Shown one piece after another: positions 21,625-33,357 of a stretch of 64,000 nucleotides of DNA. The stretch is from Zygnema cylindricum. Its lineage: Eukaryota > Streptophyta > Zygnematophyceae > Zygnematales > Zygnemataceae. The position numbers and the translations under genes are program-made. The stretch lies in contig JBBHKE010001178.1 of assembly GCA_037447655.1 (NCBI GenBank), positions 279,031-343,030 of the forward strand, given 5' to 3'. Under the pieces are notes generated by a model. It did not search any database. It was not told the origin of the DNA and saw nothing but the letters and a program-made list of their open reading frames with translations. Each line of letters begins with the position of its first letter. The first letter of the stretch is position 1.

Positions 21625-24600
21625 GATGGTAAACCATCTGAGTCTGGGGGTACAAAAGGGGTGGCATGACCAACACTGAAAAACAACAATAAAAAACAAA
21701 AAGAGCGACGAGAACACACAAAAAAGGAAGCAACAACAAGGAAAATAAAAGCACCATAACTCAAAATGAAAAGCACGGCAACTCTCAAAAACAAAACTGC
21801 AAACTCCAACCCCAACCCTAACTCAATTAAATATCTACGAAAAACAACCTCGTAAGTCCCCCAAGCCCGGGGGAGCACGTTGAGGGAGTTCCGGAGCACA
21901 GTGACGATCCATAACCGCAACAGTCGATCGGAGGAGAATAGAAGCATGCACTCGCTGTAGAGCCACAGATAAGCGTTGACGGTAAAAAGAAGTAAGGACC
22001 GAAGGAGGAGGGCTCCCAGGTCCTCGACGCTCGAAAGCACGTCGAGCACAAGTACGGAGAAACTCGTCCAGTGCAACACCCAAAAACCAAAGATGTCGAC
22101 CGCCATCGGAATAAAGTCATCCATAGGGTCCCGGTGGACATAATCATGCTCTTTCGCCTTAGCAGCATCACTAGCTGCCACCCCAAGATGTCAAGCCGCC
22201 TGACCAACAACTGTAGCTGAAGTAGGGTTCGCCAGAACAATATCACCGAAAATGCGACGGTCACCATCAAGCAAAGCAACATCAATCCGACGCGCGAGAA
22301 ACCTCTCGACGCACATAAAAGCCCCCTTCTGAAGCGATACCTTCTGAAGCGATACTGGCAACGGTGTCTCGAATAGTGTCGTGCGCCTGGATCAAATCTA
22401 CCCCATGGGAGCAACAAAGCAAATGGACACCATCGGGCCCCAAGACACGACCACATGCACAAACAAAAGAGGCAAGTAAATGAGGATGGGGAAGGCCAAG
22501 GCGAAACCGTAGGGCGGTGGTGAACTGAGCTGGTGAGAATCGGAGAGTGGACAAAATAGGTGTGGCAAAAATCCAAGACCCACAACCAGGTCCACCACAA
22601 GAGAGAAGACGGGCACAAGAATCGGAGGGGAGCGCCTTGAGAAGCTCGGATTTAATGGTTGTGAAAACCCGATCGGAAATCGATTCCCGGACACGATCAA
22701 CAGATTTTGTAACAAAGGTCGAGAAAATCGGCACATCCACAAGGGAATGGGGAGGAAGAGAATGTAACGCGTCTAATAGAGATCGCGAGAATGCGAACAC
22801 ACCGTCTCAAACCCGAGGGATAACTGTAGCTAGAACGGGGTGTCCCCAGCCAAGAAACGGGAAACAAGAGTAGAGGCAATAAGACACCAACTTCCCAAAT
22901 AGGAAGCGAGAGCAACATGAGCGGTCGATAGTAGACTCAAACCCTCAGTAAAGACAAGGAGGGATGCCTGAATGCGGGCCGATGGCCCAGACTTGCGATC
23001 AAATGCCCCGCGACCTAACAAAGTGAGGAGGGCGTCCATGAGGCGATCGTCAAAAGCCGAGAGAGGAGACAAATGTCGAGGTGGGAGGGGAAGTACGAGT
23101 GAGGTAAGAAGGGCGGTGGGGAAAACACCTAGTTAATATAGCAAAAGCAACTTGGGGATCGAGAAGGTGAGGAAGGTCGTCCACTTGGGCTAGATCTGTA
23201 TGTAAAGCATTATGAAGTAATTGGGTCACGAAAGTATTCGAACCAAGGGGGCAACCAAGCACACGAATGCCATCGAAGGGAGAAGGGGTTTGAAAACCAG
23301 GAGGGGGAGTAAATGAAAGTTGAATATCACGAGGAGACCAAATAACACACTTCGACGGCTGAACTGAAAGGTTGAGTTTGGCTAAACTTTCCTGAAAAAA
23401 TCATATGCCAACACGACTTGTTCTCTCGGCCCAATAATGTGCGTATCATCTGCGACCGAAGGGAAAAGGCAAAAAGGGAAGGCAGTTGCGGAGGCACGAA
23501 GGGCCCGGTAATGGGCAAGGGCGAACAAAGGTCCGCCGAGAGGGTCACCTTGGCGAGTGCCAGTAGCAGAGAAGAGAGGAATAATATCACCATCGGCCGA
23601 GAAGGAAAGGCTGCTTGTCAAAGAATAGAAAGCCCTCACAAAGGGGAATAATTGGACAATTGAAGATGGAGCCGCCATAAGCCCTGAAAAAATCACGTTC
23701 CGATCCACCGTATTAAATGCATTGGAAACGTCGACTTGAAGGACCAACCAATCCGGATGTACATCCTACAAAGCCCGGATCTCGTGGACCACGGCCTCAC
23801 AACCCTCTCTCGTGGCCACTCCAAACTGATGAGGAGAGAAATAATCATGGAAAGCTGGTTGGAGCTGGAGACATATCGCACGAGCCACCAATCTATATAA
23901 AACCTCTCCCACGGCGATAGGGCGAATCCCACCATTAGGTTTGGCGACTGCCACAAGACGGGACGCCGTGAGAAGATCACAAATCCGAGGGGGAACATCC
24001 CCACTAGCAATAAAGGAACATACTCGAAAAAACACATCGAACCCCCGGGCACCCGATTCAGGGGGCAAAACGTCGCGAAACAACTCATACATTGTGCCCG
24101 AGGGGGCCCCCGCTGAAAGGTGAGGAGAAGAGCTAAGAGCCTTAATGAAAACCTCCCGATCCAAAGTAGAACTCTCAAAAGGCTCAAAGGCGTGGATAGA
24201 AGGGGGTAGAGGGGAAGGGGCAGGAGGGTGGAGAGCTCGAAGGACCTCAACAGTGGAAGAAGACCCGGGGGCAGGGGTGAATGGCTCTAGGGCCCGAACC
24301 GCTCGGGAAAGCTCACCAACATGGCCTAAGTGAATTGCTCGACGATAAGAGGCCGGAACATCTGATGGCCTAGGTGGTCGACGTGGTATAAAAGAGGTGC
24401 TTGATACCCGATCCTCATGCTCGGCGTGGAGGGACTTCCAGTCACCACGAAGGAATCAGCGACAACGCGCCATAGTTTCTCTAGCCCCACTGCCCCCTCC
24501 ACGACTTGGAAGGACTAGTACCTAGAGAGAGAACATAAGAAGTAAGTGCCAAGGAGCAATGTCCGCCGGGTTTGAAGAAATGTGGGACAAGGGGAGATGG

Positions 24601-24657
24601 AGGGCATCTTGTACTATTGTCCTGACGGCCATAGGAATACGGGTGTACAATCGCGGG
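21625..24657 (-). pseudogene. RLE-type non-LTR reverse transcriptase, copy 1, truncated at assembly gap
   Basis: Homologous along its length to 25219-28260 and broken several times. Motifs in order: SRLVAVAKPNGGIRPIAVGEVLYRLVAR (RT start), FSPHQFGVATREGCEAVVHEIRA, motif A VLQVDVSNAFNTVDR, motif B TGTRQGDPLGGPLFALA, and motif C SVADDTHIIG with valine in place of the usual aromatic. A thumb-like segment with GCPLGSNTFV and DPQVAFAILTRCFPHRPSYLTRT follows. The C terminus has a C-x-C-x8-H-x3-C cluster (VCACGRVLGPDGVHLLCC), then RRIDV and FGDIVLANPT, which I read as a restriction-like endonuclease core. Lesions include TAG after EIRAL (23766; TTG in copy 2) and a frameshift near 23385-23400. A 15-bp duplication (SEGIASEGG) lies near 22325-22350. 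The 5' part is lost at the N gap. Confidence 0.85.
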
Positions 24658-24667
24658 NNNNNNNNNN
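24658..24667. other. assembly gap (10 N)
   Basis: Ten ambiguous bases at the exact point where copy 1 of the reverse transcriptase loses similarity to copy 2, so the truncation may be a scaffolding artefact. Confidence 0.99.
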
Positions 24668-25218
24668 GCATGGCACAACAAGTTCAGCCAAGTTTGAACA
24701 GCCAGCAAGTAAAGTGGCGCAACTGAGAATGTGCATAGATCAGCACATGGATATATATAACCAACTCTGAAATTCCATCATAATAGAAAACTTCCGCAAC
24801 GAACAATTCCTCCGCATCTTTCTAGTCTTCATTTTCCTTCCTTCTTTTCTTCAACATAAACGTAACACGAATTGATACGTGTAAGAGTCAACGCGGTGAA
24901 ATGAACGACCGACAAGTTTGAACCGACTTGAACAACACGGTACGCAAAACCGCGAACCAACTTGAATCACGCGGTACGCCTTGAAATTCCATGATCCGAA
25001 ACTACTAAGAAATTCCCACGTCACTTATATTCTACAATTCAAACATACATGAAACGAAACAAACATTTCATTTCATGTCACTTCAAATATCCAGTGACGA
25101 AACTTCTTCGTCGCTGGTACTTCAACTATCCAGCGACGAAACTACTTCGTCGCTGGTCGTCGCTACCTTAGCTACAAGAATGACTCGTCGCTAACAGAGT
25201 TCTCAGTACCAAATCCTA
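24668..25218. other. spacer between the two reverse transcriptase copies
   Basis: AT-rich sequence without a coding frame. It contains two tandem palindromes: 25091-25117 (CCAGTGACGAA...TTCGTCGCTGG, one mismatch) and 25130-25156 (CCAGCGACGAA, five-base loop, TTCGTCGCTGG, perfect). Confidence 0.6.
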
Positions 25219-28200
25219 ACATGGTAAAACATCTGAGGCTGGGGGTACAAAAAGGGTGGCATGGGTGGCATGACCAATACTGAAAAACAGCAATAAAAAA
25301 CAAAAAGAGCGACGAGAACACAAAAAAAAAGCAACAACAAGGAAAATAGAAGCACCCTAACTCAAAATGAAAAGCACGGCAACTCACAAACACAAAACTA
25401 CAAACCCCAACCCCAACCCTAACTCAATTAAATATCTACGAAAAAACAACCCCGTAAGTCCCCCCAGCCTAAAGAGCACGTTGAGGGAGTTCCGAAGCAC
25501 GGCGACGATCCATAACCGCAACAGTGGATCGGAGGAGAATAGAAGCTTGCACTCGCTGTAGAGCCACGGATAAGCGTTGACAGTAAAAAGAAGTAAGGAC
25601 CAAAAGAAGAGGGCTTCCAGGTCCTCGACGCTCGAAAGCACGTCAAGCACAAGTACGCAGAAACACGTCAAGTGCAACACCCAAACAACCAAAGATCTCG
25701 ACCGCCATCGGAATAAAGTCATTCATAAGGTCCCGGTGGGGATAATCACGCTCCTTCACCTTAGACGCATCACGAGCTGCCACCCCAAGATGTCGAGCCG
25801 CCTGACCAACAACTGTAGCTGAAGTAGGGTTCGCCAGAACAATATCACCGAAAAATGCAACGGGCACCATCAAGCAAAACAACATCGATCCGACGCGAGG
25901 GAATAATATGAGAAACCTCTCGTTGCACAGAAAAGCTCCCTTCTGAAGCGATAGTGGCAACAGTGTCTCGAATAGTGTCGTGCGCCTCGATCAAATCTCC
26001 CCCATGGAAGCAACGAAGCAAATGGACACCATCAAGCCCCAAGACATGACCACGTGCACAAACAAGAAAGCCACGTAAAAGAGGATGGGAAAGGCCAAGG
26101 CAAAACCGAAGGGCGGTGGTGAACTGAGCCAGTGAGAATCGGAGAGTGGACAAAATAGATGTAGCAAAAACCAAGACCCACAACCAGGTCCACCACAAAA
26201 AAGAAGACGGGCACGAGAAGAATCGGAGGGAAGCGCCTTGAGAAGCTCGGATTAATAGTGGCGACAACCAGATCATAAATCGATTCCTGGACACACTCAA
26301 CAGATTTTGTAACAAGGGTCAAGAAAATCGGCACATCCACAAGGGAATGGGGAAGAAGAGAACGTGACGTGTCCAATAGAGATCGTTGGAAGGCGAGCAC
26401 ACTGTCTGAAACCCGGGGGATAACACTAGCTAGAATAGGGGTGTCCCCAGCCAAGAAACGAGGAACAAGAGTAGAGGTAATAAGACACCAACTTCCCAAA
26501 TAGGCACCGGGAGCAACACGAGCGGTCGATAATAGACCCAACCCCCAGTAGAGACAAGGAAAGATGCCTGAATGCGGGGCGATGGCCCAGACTCGCCATC
26601 AAATGCCCCGCGACCTAACAGAGTGTAGAGGACATCCATGAGGCGATCGTCAAAAGTGAAGAGAGAGGAGACAAATGTCGAGGTGAGAGGGGAAGTACGA
26701 GTGATGTAAGAAGGGCGGTGGGGAAAACACCTGGTTAACGTAGCAAAAGCAACTTGGGGATCGAGAAGGTGAGGAAAGTCGTCCACTTGGATTAGATGTG
26801 TCTGTAAAGCATCATGAACGAATTGGGTCACAAAAGTATTTGAACTAAGGGGACGACCAAGCACACGAATGCCATCAGAGAGAGAAGGGGTTTGAAAACC
26901 AAGAGGGGGAGTAAACGAAATGGGAATATCCTGAGGAGACCAAATAACACACTTCGACTGTTGAAATGAAAGGTTGAGTATAGCTAAATGTTCCATGAAA
27001 AAATCATATGCCAACACGACTTGTTCTCTCGGCCCAATAATGTGCGTATCATCTATGACCGATGGGAGAAAGCAAGAAGGGAAGGCGGCAGCGGAGGCAC
27101 GAAGGGCCTGGTAATGGGCAAGGACGACTAAAGGTCCGCCGAGAGGGTCACCTTGGCGAGTGCCAGTAGCAGAGAAGTAAGGAATAAGATCACCATCGCC
27201 GAGAAGGAAAGGCTGCTTGTCAAAGAATAGAAAGCCCTCACAAAAGGGAATAATTGGACAATCGGAGATGGAGCCGCCATAAGCTCTGAAAAAATCACGT
27301 TCCGATCCACTGTATTAAATGCATTGGAAACGTCGACTTGAAGGACCAACCAATCTGGATGTACATCCAACAAAGCCCGAATTCCGTGGACCACGGCTCC
27401 ACAACCCCCTCTCGTGGCCACTCCAAACTGATGAGGAGAGAAATAATCATGGAAAGTTGGTCGGAGCTGGAGACATATCGCACGAGCCACCAACATATAT
27501 AAAACCTCTCCCACGGTGATAGGGCGGATCCCACCATTAGGTTTGGCGAATGCCACAAGGCGGGACGCCGTGAGAAGATCACAAATCCGAGAGGGAACAT
27601 CCCCACTAGCAATAAGGAACATACTCGAAAAAATACATCGAACCTCCTGGCACCCAATTCAAGGGGCAAAACATTGCAAAACAACTCATATACTGTGCCC
27701 GAGGGGCCCCCCGCTGAAAGGTGAGGAGAAGAGCTAAGTGCCTTCATGAAAACCTCCCGTTCCAAAGTAAAACTCTCAGAAGGCTCAAAGGTGTGGATGG
27801 AAGGGGGTAAAAGGGAAAGGGCAGGGAGGTGGAGAGCTCGAAAGACCTCAATAGTGGAAGAAGATCTGGGGGCAGGGGTGAATGGCTGTAAGGCCCGAAC
27901 CGCTCAAGAAAGCTCACCAACACGGCCTAAGTGAATTGCTCGACAATAAGAGGTCGGGACATCCGACGGCTTAGGTGGCCGACGTGGTATGAAAGAGGTG
28001 CTCGATACCCGATCCTCATGCTTGGCGTGGAGGGACTTCCAGTCACCACGAAGGAATCGGCAAAAAAACGCCATAGTTTCTCTAGCCCCACTGCCCCCTC
28101 CACAACCTGGAAGGACTAGCAACCAGAGAGAGAACATAAGAAGTAGGTGCCAAGGAGCAATGTATGCCGGGTTTAAAGAAACGTGGGACAAGGGGAGGTG

Positions 28201-28545
28201 GAGGGCATCTTGTACTATTGTCCTGACGGCCATAAGAATACGGGTATACAATCGTGGGCGGGGGGCTCCCAAATCATAAGCTCCCAAAACATCTAACTCA
28301 CGTATGAAATTCCTATCCTCATCTGTGGGGCCGGACGGGAGTGTGGTCGACGATGATTGAGGAGAGGTGATAGACAAAGGACCACCTATGGTTATACAAT
28401 GTCGACAACTCTGTGTATGAAGGAAAATATCGGCCCCAGCGGCAAAAATGTTGTGAAACCCAAGACATTCCAGACGCCTCGAAGGTTTTCGAGGTTTGGG
28501 TGGAGGTGGGGGAGGGAGAAGGGAATTAGAAGGGCTTCCAGACAT
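25219..28545 (-). pseudogene. RLE-type non-LTR reverse transcriptase, copy 2, near full length
   Basis: Most complete copy. The frame opens at ATG 28543-28545 (MSGSPSNS, proline-rich, then a His/Cys-bearing segment) and runs 213 codons to a TGA at 27904-27906, where copy 1 has CGA. RT motifs follow: RLVAFAKPNGGIRPITVGEVLY, FSPHQFGVATRGG, motif A VLQVDVSNAFNTVDR, motif C SVIDDTHIIG. Then come RVLGRPLSSNTFV and DPQVAFATLTRCFPHRPSYITRT, a weakened CCHC (VCARGHVLGLDGVHLLRC) and the endonuclease-like RRIDVVLLDG...GDIVLANPTSATVV...KERDYPHRD...PMAVEIFG. Single-base deletions near 27613 and 27197 shift the frame relative to copy 1. The 3' ends of both copies (near 25219 and 21625) share GTACAAAA...AACAAAAAGAGCGACGAG. 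No apurinic-type endonuclease is visible upstream of RT. Confidence 0.87.
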
Positions 28546-28774
28546 GGTTAATTAGTCAAAGAAGACATGGGAATTGGGAGGGTGAGAGAAAAAGAAAGCG
28601 TGGGAGAGGAAAAGGAACCATGTGGGATGGATGGGGAAATTGGTAGGGGCCAGAATGTAACCTAAAGTTTGATGCCGGAAAAGAAAGGGGCGGGGGGAGT
28701 GGGGAGAGGAGGGGGGAGGGGGGGAAGTGTGGGAAGGAGAGAGTTCAAGAATCGGTTTTGAGTGTGTAAGTGGT

Positions 28775-28840
28775 ATAGGGGAGGGGGTGGGGGGGGGGGG
28801 GGGGGGGGGCAGGGGGGAGAGGGTAAAGAAATGTTTGTTT

Positions 28841-28876
<36 letters not shown>

Positions 28877-28912
28877 TATTTATATTTTTGTTTTTTTTTT
28901 TTTTTCCGAGTG
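28775..28912 (+). repeat. poly-G and poly-T microsatellites
   Basis: A G run of about 21 bases (after 28788) is followed by T runs of about 35 and 15 bases (28841-28904). Lengths in such runs are unreliable in assemblies. Confidence 0.9.
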
Positions 28913-29099
28913 ATTGTGTATGTGTTTTTGTGTGCGCGTTTGTGCGTATGATTTTTGAAACTCGCTATACGGGGGGATGGAGAATAAAGCGATTCACGGG
29001 TAGAGTAGGGGAACTAGTGATGACATAGGGGGAGCTAGTGATGACAAAGGGGGGTCACACCTGTGGTTTCGCCAATGTGCGTGCTGCTGGCAGCGGCCG

Positions 29100-29285
29100 C
29101 AGGCTAGTTCCGGCGGTACATGGTTACCAGGGGGATGTTCTGTTGCGTAGTGTAGGAGGAAAAGACAAAATAGGCTAGATCTGGAGGTACATGGTTATCG
29201 AGAGGATGTTCTATCGTGTAGTGTAGGAGGAAAAGACATAATAGGCCAAATCTAGAGGTACATGGTTACCGAGAGGATGTTCTGT
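29100..29285 (+). repeat. 71-bp tandem repeat, about 2.6 units
   Basis: Units begin with TAGGCTAG or TAGGCC near 29100, 29171 and 29242. They share GGTACATGGTTA, GAGAGGATGTTCT and GTAGTGTAGGAGGAAAAGAC. There is no coding potential. Confidence 0.85.
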
Positions 29286-30794
29286 AAGGCTCATGTCGAT
29301 GCATGCTAAATAAAATGGTTTTGATTTAGCGTGAATGTAAACACACTTTTTTTAAATGCACATTTCTTTGGATCAACTCTAAAAAATAATTAACAAACAG
29401 AAACATTATGTAAAGAATCAAAGGATATTCGTTGCCAAATTTGGCACATTCATATTTTAAATAATCGATTTTTCCATATCAATATTTAACGTTGTTTCTT
29501 ATAAACGACAAGATTTGTGATGTGTTGTCACAAATAATGAAACTTGAAAAACTTTTTAAGTTCCCTCCTTTGCTCAAGTAGTTTGAGTTTTAGGAGTTGA
29601 GACATCTGGCCCCTTTGAATATGGTCACCCTCTTTTACAGCTTCTATGCTAAAAGGTACGACTTCATGCCATAGGAAATCATCTTCTCGGTCATGTCACG
29701 GGCCAATTTACAGCAGCAAGTCTGTATTCACAAAGACGCACTAAAGGTATTTAAGAGCTTTACTCTCTCTGATTCATGTCAAACAGCATAAATTTCACAG
29801 GTAGCAATAACACATGCACGAAAGGATTGCTTACACACTAGAGCGCACAATAAACTCAAACGCTCACAAACGGAAGCACTTTCAAAAACTCACAAAACCC
29901 ACACACTCACTCACACAAAGATATTCCACAAAAGTGCTCTCGTCTAAAATCAGCTTGTAGGTTAACCAGTTCCTCTCACTCCCTCACACACTTAGGCTAG
30001 TGTATGTGTACTTCTCCATGTTTGAATTATCAGCGGTGGATTAAGACACATGGCCGCTGGTCATTGGACGGCCACTTAGTTTGCTTTTTATGGCATTAAA
30101 CATAAGTAGAGTAGGAAAGACAAAGTAAATTATCATCTACAAGCATTACTTAGAGCATAGAGGATAGCAATCAGAATCAGCTTTTGGTACTTGGACAAGG
30201 TCCACATATACATTTGTATTCAACCTGCTTTAATCGAAACCATAAGCTAAATTGCAATTTGTTTGATGGCCTACTTTTTGTGAATGTTAATTCCCTTCCC
30301 CCCTCTACATCTCATATTCCACTTCGTGACTTATCGAATGCGTTGCTTCTGCAAAATCCTCTTATCAGGTCCACCGTGTGTGGCTCTACGAATCATTTGG
30401 GTCGCTCGAAATAACTGACTTAGGTCAATAGCCACAGCTCTCCTTCGTGAAAGCACGGTGGCGGATAATAGGAGCGACCTCCCAAATCTTCCACCAAGGG
30501 ATCAAGTCTACATCCACTATTTTCAGGGGTCTTTTATTTTACGAGATGTCTTTTCTTTGTGGGTACTCATCTTTGGTAAGTTTATTTAGACATAGAGCTT
30601 AATTTCTTTCGTCATCGGTGACTTTTTTGTTTATTCTCTATGAATTATTTTGCCTCTTATAGTCTTTAAATGTTCTTTTGCTCTACTTTTTTTTTACCCT
30701 TATTGTACCCAAATGGTTTTTTCCATTGCAAGTTCTTGACCAAGTGACTGAAGAATCCAGTCTCCCCCTGAAATTCTATGTTTACTCTGTCAAA

Positions 30795-31105
30795 ATTGTA
30801 CGGCCACCAAGCGACCGATGAATCTGGGCGGCGCAGTGAATACATGTGCTCGCCTCCCAAAGATCTACGGTCGGCAAGAGATCGACAAATTCAAGTTGCG
30901 GATTAGCATCTTATGGTCACCTCCCAAGATTGATTAACGAACTTGTATGGCTAGCAAGCGCACTTATTATGCGGGTCCCTCACTGAATCTGTATGACTAT
31001 GACCCAACACTGTCACAATTGTACGACTAGCAAGCGACAGAAAAATAGCGGTCGTGCATAGAAATCGTAAGATCTTGATATTGTACGGTCGACAAGCGAC
31101 CTAAA
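30795..31105 (+). repeat. degenerate 60-80 bp tandem repeat with GTACGG..GCAAGCGAC core
   Basis: Five diverged units start near 30795, 30862, 30942, 31018 and 31079. Each has a core like TTGTACGGTCGACAAGCGAC followed by an A-rich stretch. Unit length and sequence have drifted strongly. Confidence 0.65.
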
Positions 31106-31189
31106 AATCCCTGGCACCCTCTAATACTGTACGTTCACCTCATAATTGTGTTGCAATTGTAGGCCGACATTATCTGAAGGCGGAAGTTA

Positions 31190-31406
31190 CATCGTGTATC
31201 GCTATTAGTGTTAACAATTTTTTTGTCACCTAAAACATACTTACTCCGTACACGCTTGTCGGATTGTCAATCGGAGACCAACATTAATAAGGTGAGAATC
31301 TTGGCTTTCAATCGCGACTGTCATATCCATAAACAGACAAGTGTGTACGAAAAAAATATATTTTATGTGGCAAAAAAATTATTAACAATAATAGCAAAAC
31401 ATAGTG
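31190..31406. mobile_element. MITE-like element related to MITE1 (MITE2)
   Basis: Left end CATCGTGTATCGCTATTAG and right end complementary to CTATTATTGTTAATAATTTT form imperfect inverted repeats of about 70 bp. Internal blocks CTCCGTACACGCTTGTC and GACAAGTGTGTACG pair. It is flanked by TA on both sides, 217 bp long and non-coding. Sequence and layout match MITE1 at 11.7 kb. Confidence 0.7.
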
Positions 31407-31859
31407 TACTCCAAGAAATGTGGAGCATGACGCCACCACTGATTCAAGTACGGCGTAGTACATGCGACAGACATCCCACTTTTAGAAGATCGAATCGATA
31501 AATCTAGGCCGATTTTAGGCCTATGGTGATTTTAGGGCAACGTGTTCCACCATACTACTTGTGTCCTAAAATCATTTATATGTTGTGGAAGCCATTTATG
31601 TATCTTTTAGTGAACACACAATGACTCTTTATACGAGAGGTAAGCAGAACTCATACATAAAATCATATTTCAATAGATCAATATGAGTGACGTCGTAAGT
31701 GAGGAGAATATGAGTACTGTTGTTCATACAAGGCAAGCAAGGGCGAACATGCACTATATCCAACCACGTCATGCTCAAAAATATGTACAAACGTAAAAGT
31801 GAACATGGAAGGTGGCAAAAGATATATATAGCATGAAAAAGAATAAATATGAGAAAAGA

Positions 31860-32665
31860 AAAATAATAAGGGTAGAGTACTCCCTTAGAGTGGATGATGT
31901 GAATATGTATGCGATTGGGATATGAGACCAAAATGGGAAGGACCTTAAGTGGTTGTCCGAGTACATTAATGCCAAAATTGGGTGGAAAATCTGTGTGTAT
32001 GTATGGATGCACTCAGTGAAAGGGGGGAGTGCTGATTGAATATCGACCGATGGCCTGCAAACCGTGACATAAGCTTCCTAAAGACAGCCAATATCAATCA
32101 GGTTCGTCCATTTAGACCAAACTCAATGCGGCAAAGATCCGTGACGAGCCGCATCAATAATGAGAGGTGGTGTGACCAACTGTTCCATCCGCTTATAATC
32201 AATCAACACCATAAGGCATGCATCATTACAAACGACTACATTATTGAGAATATAGCCAACGGGCCGATCGAGAGTTTGTAATAAGTGTATGACTATCATA
32301 AATTCAAAAAAAAGCTTCGCACAAGGATCGGCGAAATTGAGGCCTTTCAACGCTCACAACATATCTTGGCATTCCCACCCCCCAAAAACCAACTATAACG
32401 GTTCTAATTCTAGTAAATGATGGTTGCTAAGAGTGAATGTCTTGCGGTAAAGCAGTATGCATGAGGAGTATTTCGTCTTAGGGAAGAGATAAGGGTATTT
32501 TGCATTCAAAAGGTGAAAATGATCGAGTTGCGTTTTTCGTGCCAATGCATCTATCTCAACTATGTAGTACTGACGAATGAGAAGCCCGATCCGAAAAAAA
32601 GACAAAAGAGAGGTTCTGATCCCAACAAATAGATCTAAAATAACAACCCCGTTATGATGTGGACT
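31860..32665 (-). pseudogene. C5 cytosine DNA methyltransferase relic of a retrotransposon
   Basis: Motifs in order: motif I VVILDLFVGI (32617-32645), then YYIVEIDALAR (motif II, VEID at 32549-32560) and LNAKYPYLFP. Next is TFTLSNHHLLELEPL leading into motif IV LVFGGWECQD (32366-32386) with the catalytic Cys codon at 32369-32371; the usual Pro before Cys is Glu. Then GLNFADPCAKLFFEF, RPVGYILNNV (motif VI; Glu of ENV replaced by Asn), PPLIIDAARHGSLPH and WSKWTNL (motif VIII region). After a frameshift comes NVLGQPLKVLPILVSYPN (motif IX-like, about 31910-31975). Stops fall at 32393 (TAG), about 32351 (TGA), about 32120 (TGA) and about 32078 (TAG). This copy cannot make an active enzyme. The enzyme family methylates cytosine C5 in DNA. 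Confidence 0.8.
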
Positions 32666-33042
32666 CTTTAGATAAGCTTCTAGTTAATGGTTAGGAAGCC
32701 TAAAGGATCCGTGGGAATCGAAGGGATAGTTCGAATAGGAGAAAGTGCGATAAGTAAAGTAGCTTTGTAAATATAATCGAAGTTTCCCCTGTTGATTAAG
32801 AAACCTGGCTCACAGGAAAAAAAGGTAAGATCTCTTCTGCCGACAAAGGGTAGAAGATTTCTTCTCCTACAGAGTTACCCAAAAAGCGAGATGAACAAAA
32901 GCAGAATGGGCGATAGTGGGCAACAGTCAAGGTTTACGCGAGAAAGCGATAAATGCCGAAGTCGAATGGGCCATAGTGGGATACGCTCAAGGGTTAAAAT
33001 GACAAGGAGACAAATTTTGCTCCCCAAAAAGTGTGTCGGTCA

Positions 33043-33357
33043 GTATTTGAATGTTTGATCGTGCATGTCCACACCACCACCGACTCGGAATATGACATCC
33101 TGACCCACTAAATGCTCCAAAATGTTGCATTTAGTGACTAGTGCCTGAACGGAAATTTCAACGAACTCATTTTCGGTTCAAGTCTGAACCCGAAAGATGA
33201 GCAGGTCTTTTGTGATTCCAAGGACCGGCTCTATGGTCTCAGCCGAGGTGAAAAATCGAGTGGCGTTAGCCTAAAGCTTGTCTGTTGTCAAAACAAGCTT
33301 GAGCGCAAATTTGGATCCGAGAATCACAGGTTTGCCTTCAGTGTCTATCAAAGGGAG
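33043..33357 (-). pseudogene. retropepsin-like region of the methyltransferase-bearing element
   Basis: One frame gives LPLIDTEGKPVILGSKF, then TRFFTSAETIEPVLGITKDL, then ALVTKCNILEHLVGQDVIF and GGGVDMHDQTFKY. The last part resembles the C-terminal half of retroviral-type proteases (hydrophobic strand, LVGQD, then a strand ending in F-x-Y). At least three in-frame stops are present, and a DTG/DSG active site was not found. Its position between Gag and the methyltransferase supports the reading. Confidence 0.45.

Larger units (their letters stand above)
28546..31189. other. intergenic repeats, no recognised gene
   Basis: The first 260 bases are purine-rich and probably the 5' leader of reverse transcriptase copy 2. 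They are followed by G and T homopolymers, a 71-bp tandem repeat and a degenerate 60-80 bp repeat, listed separately. Between 29290 and 30790 I see no coding or structural feature. Confidence 0.5.
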
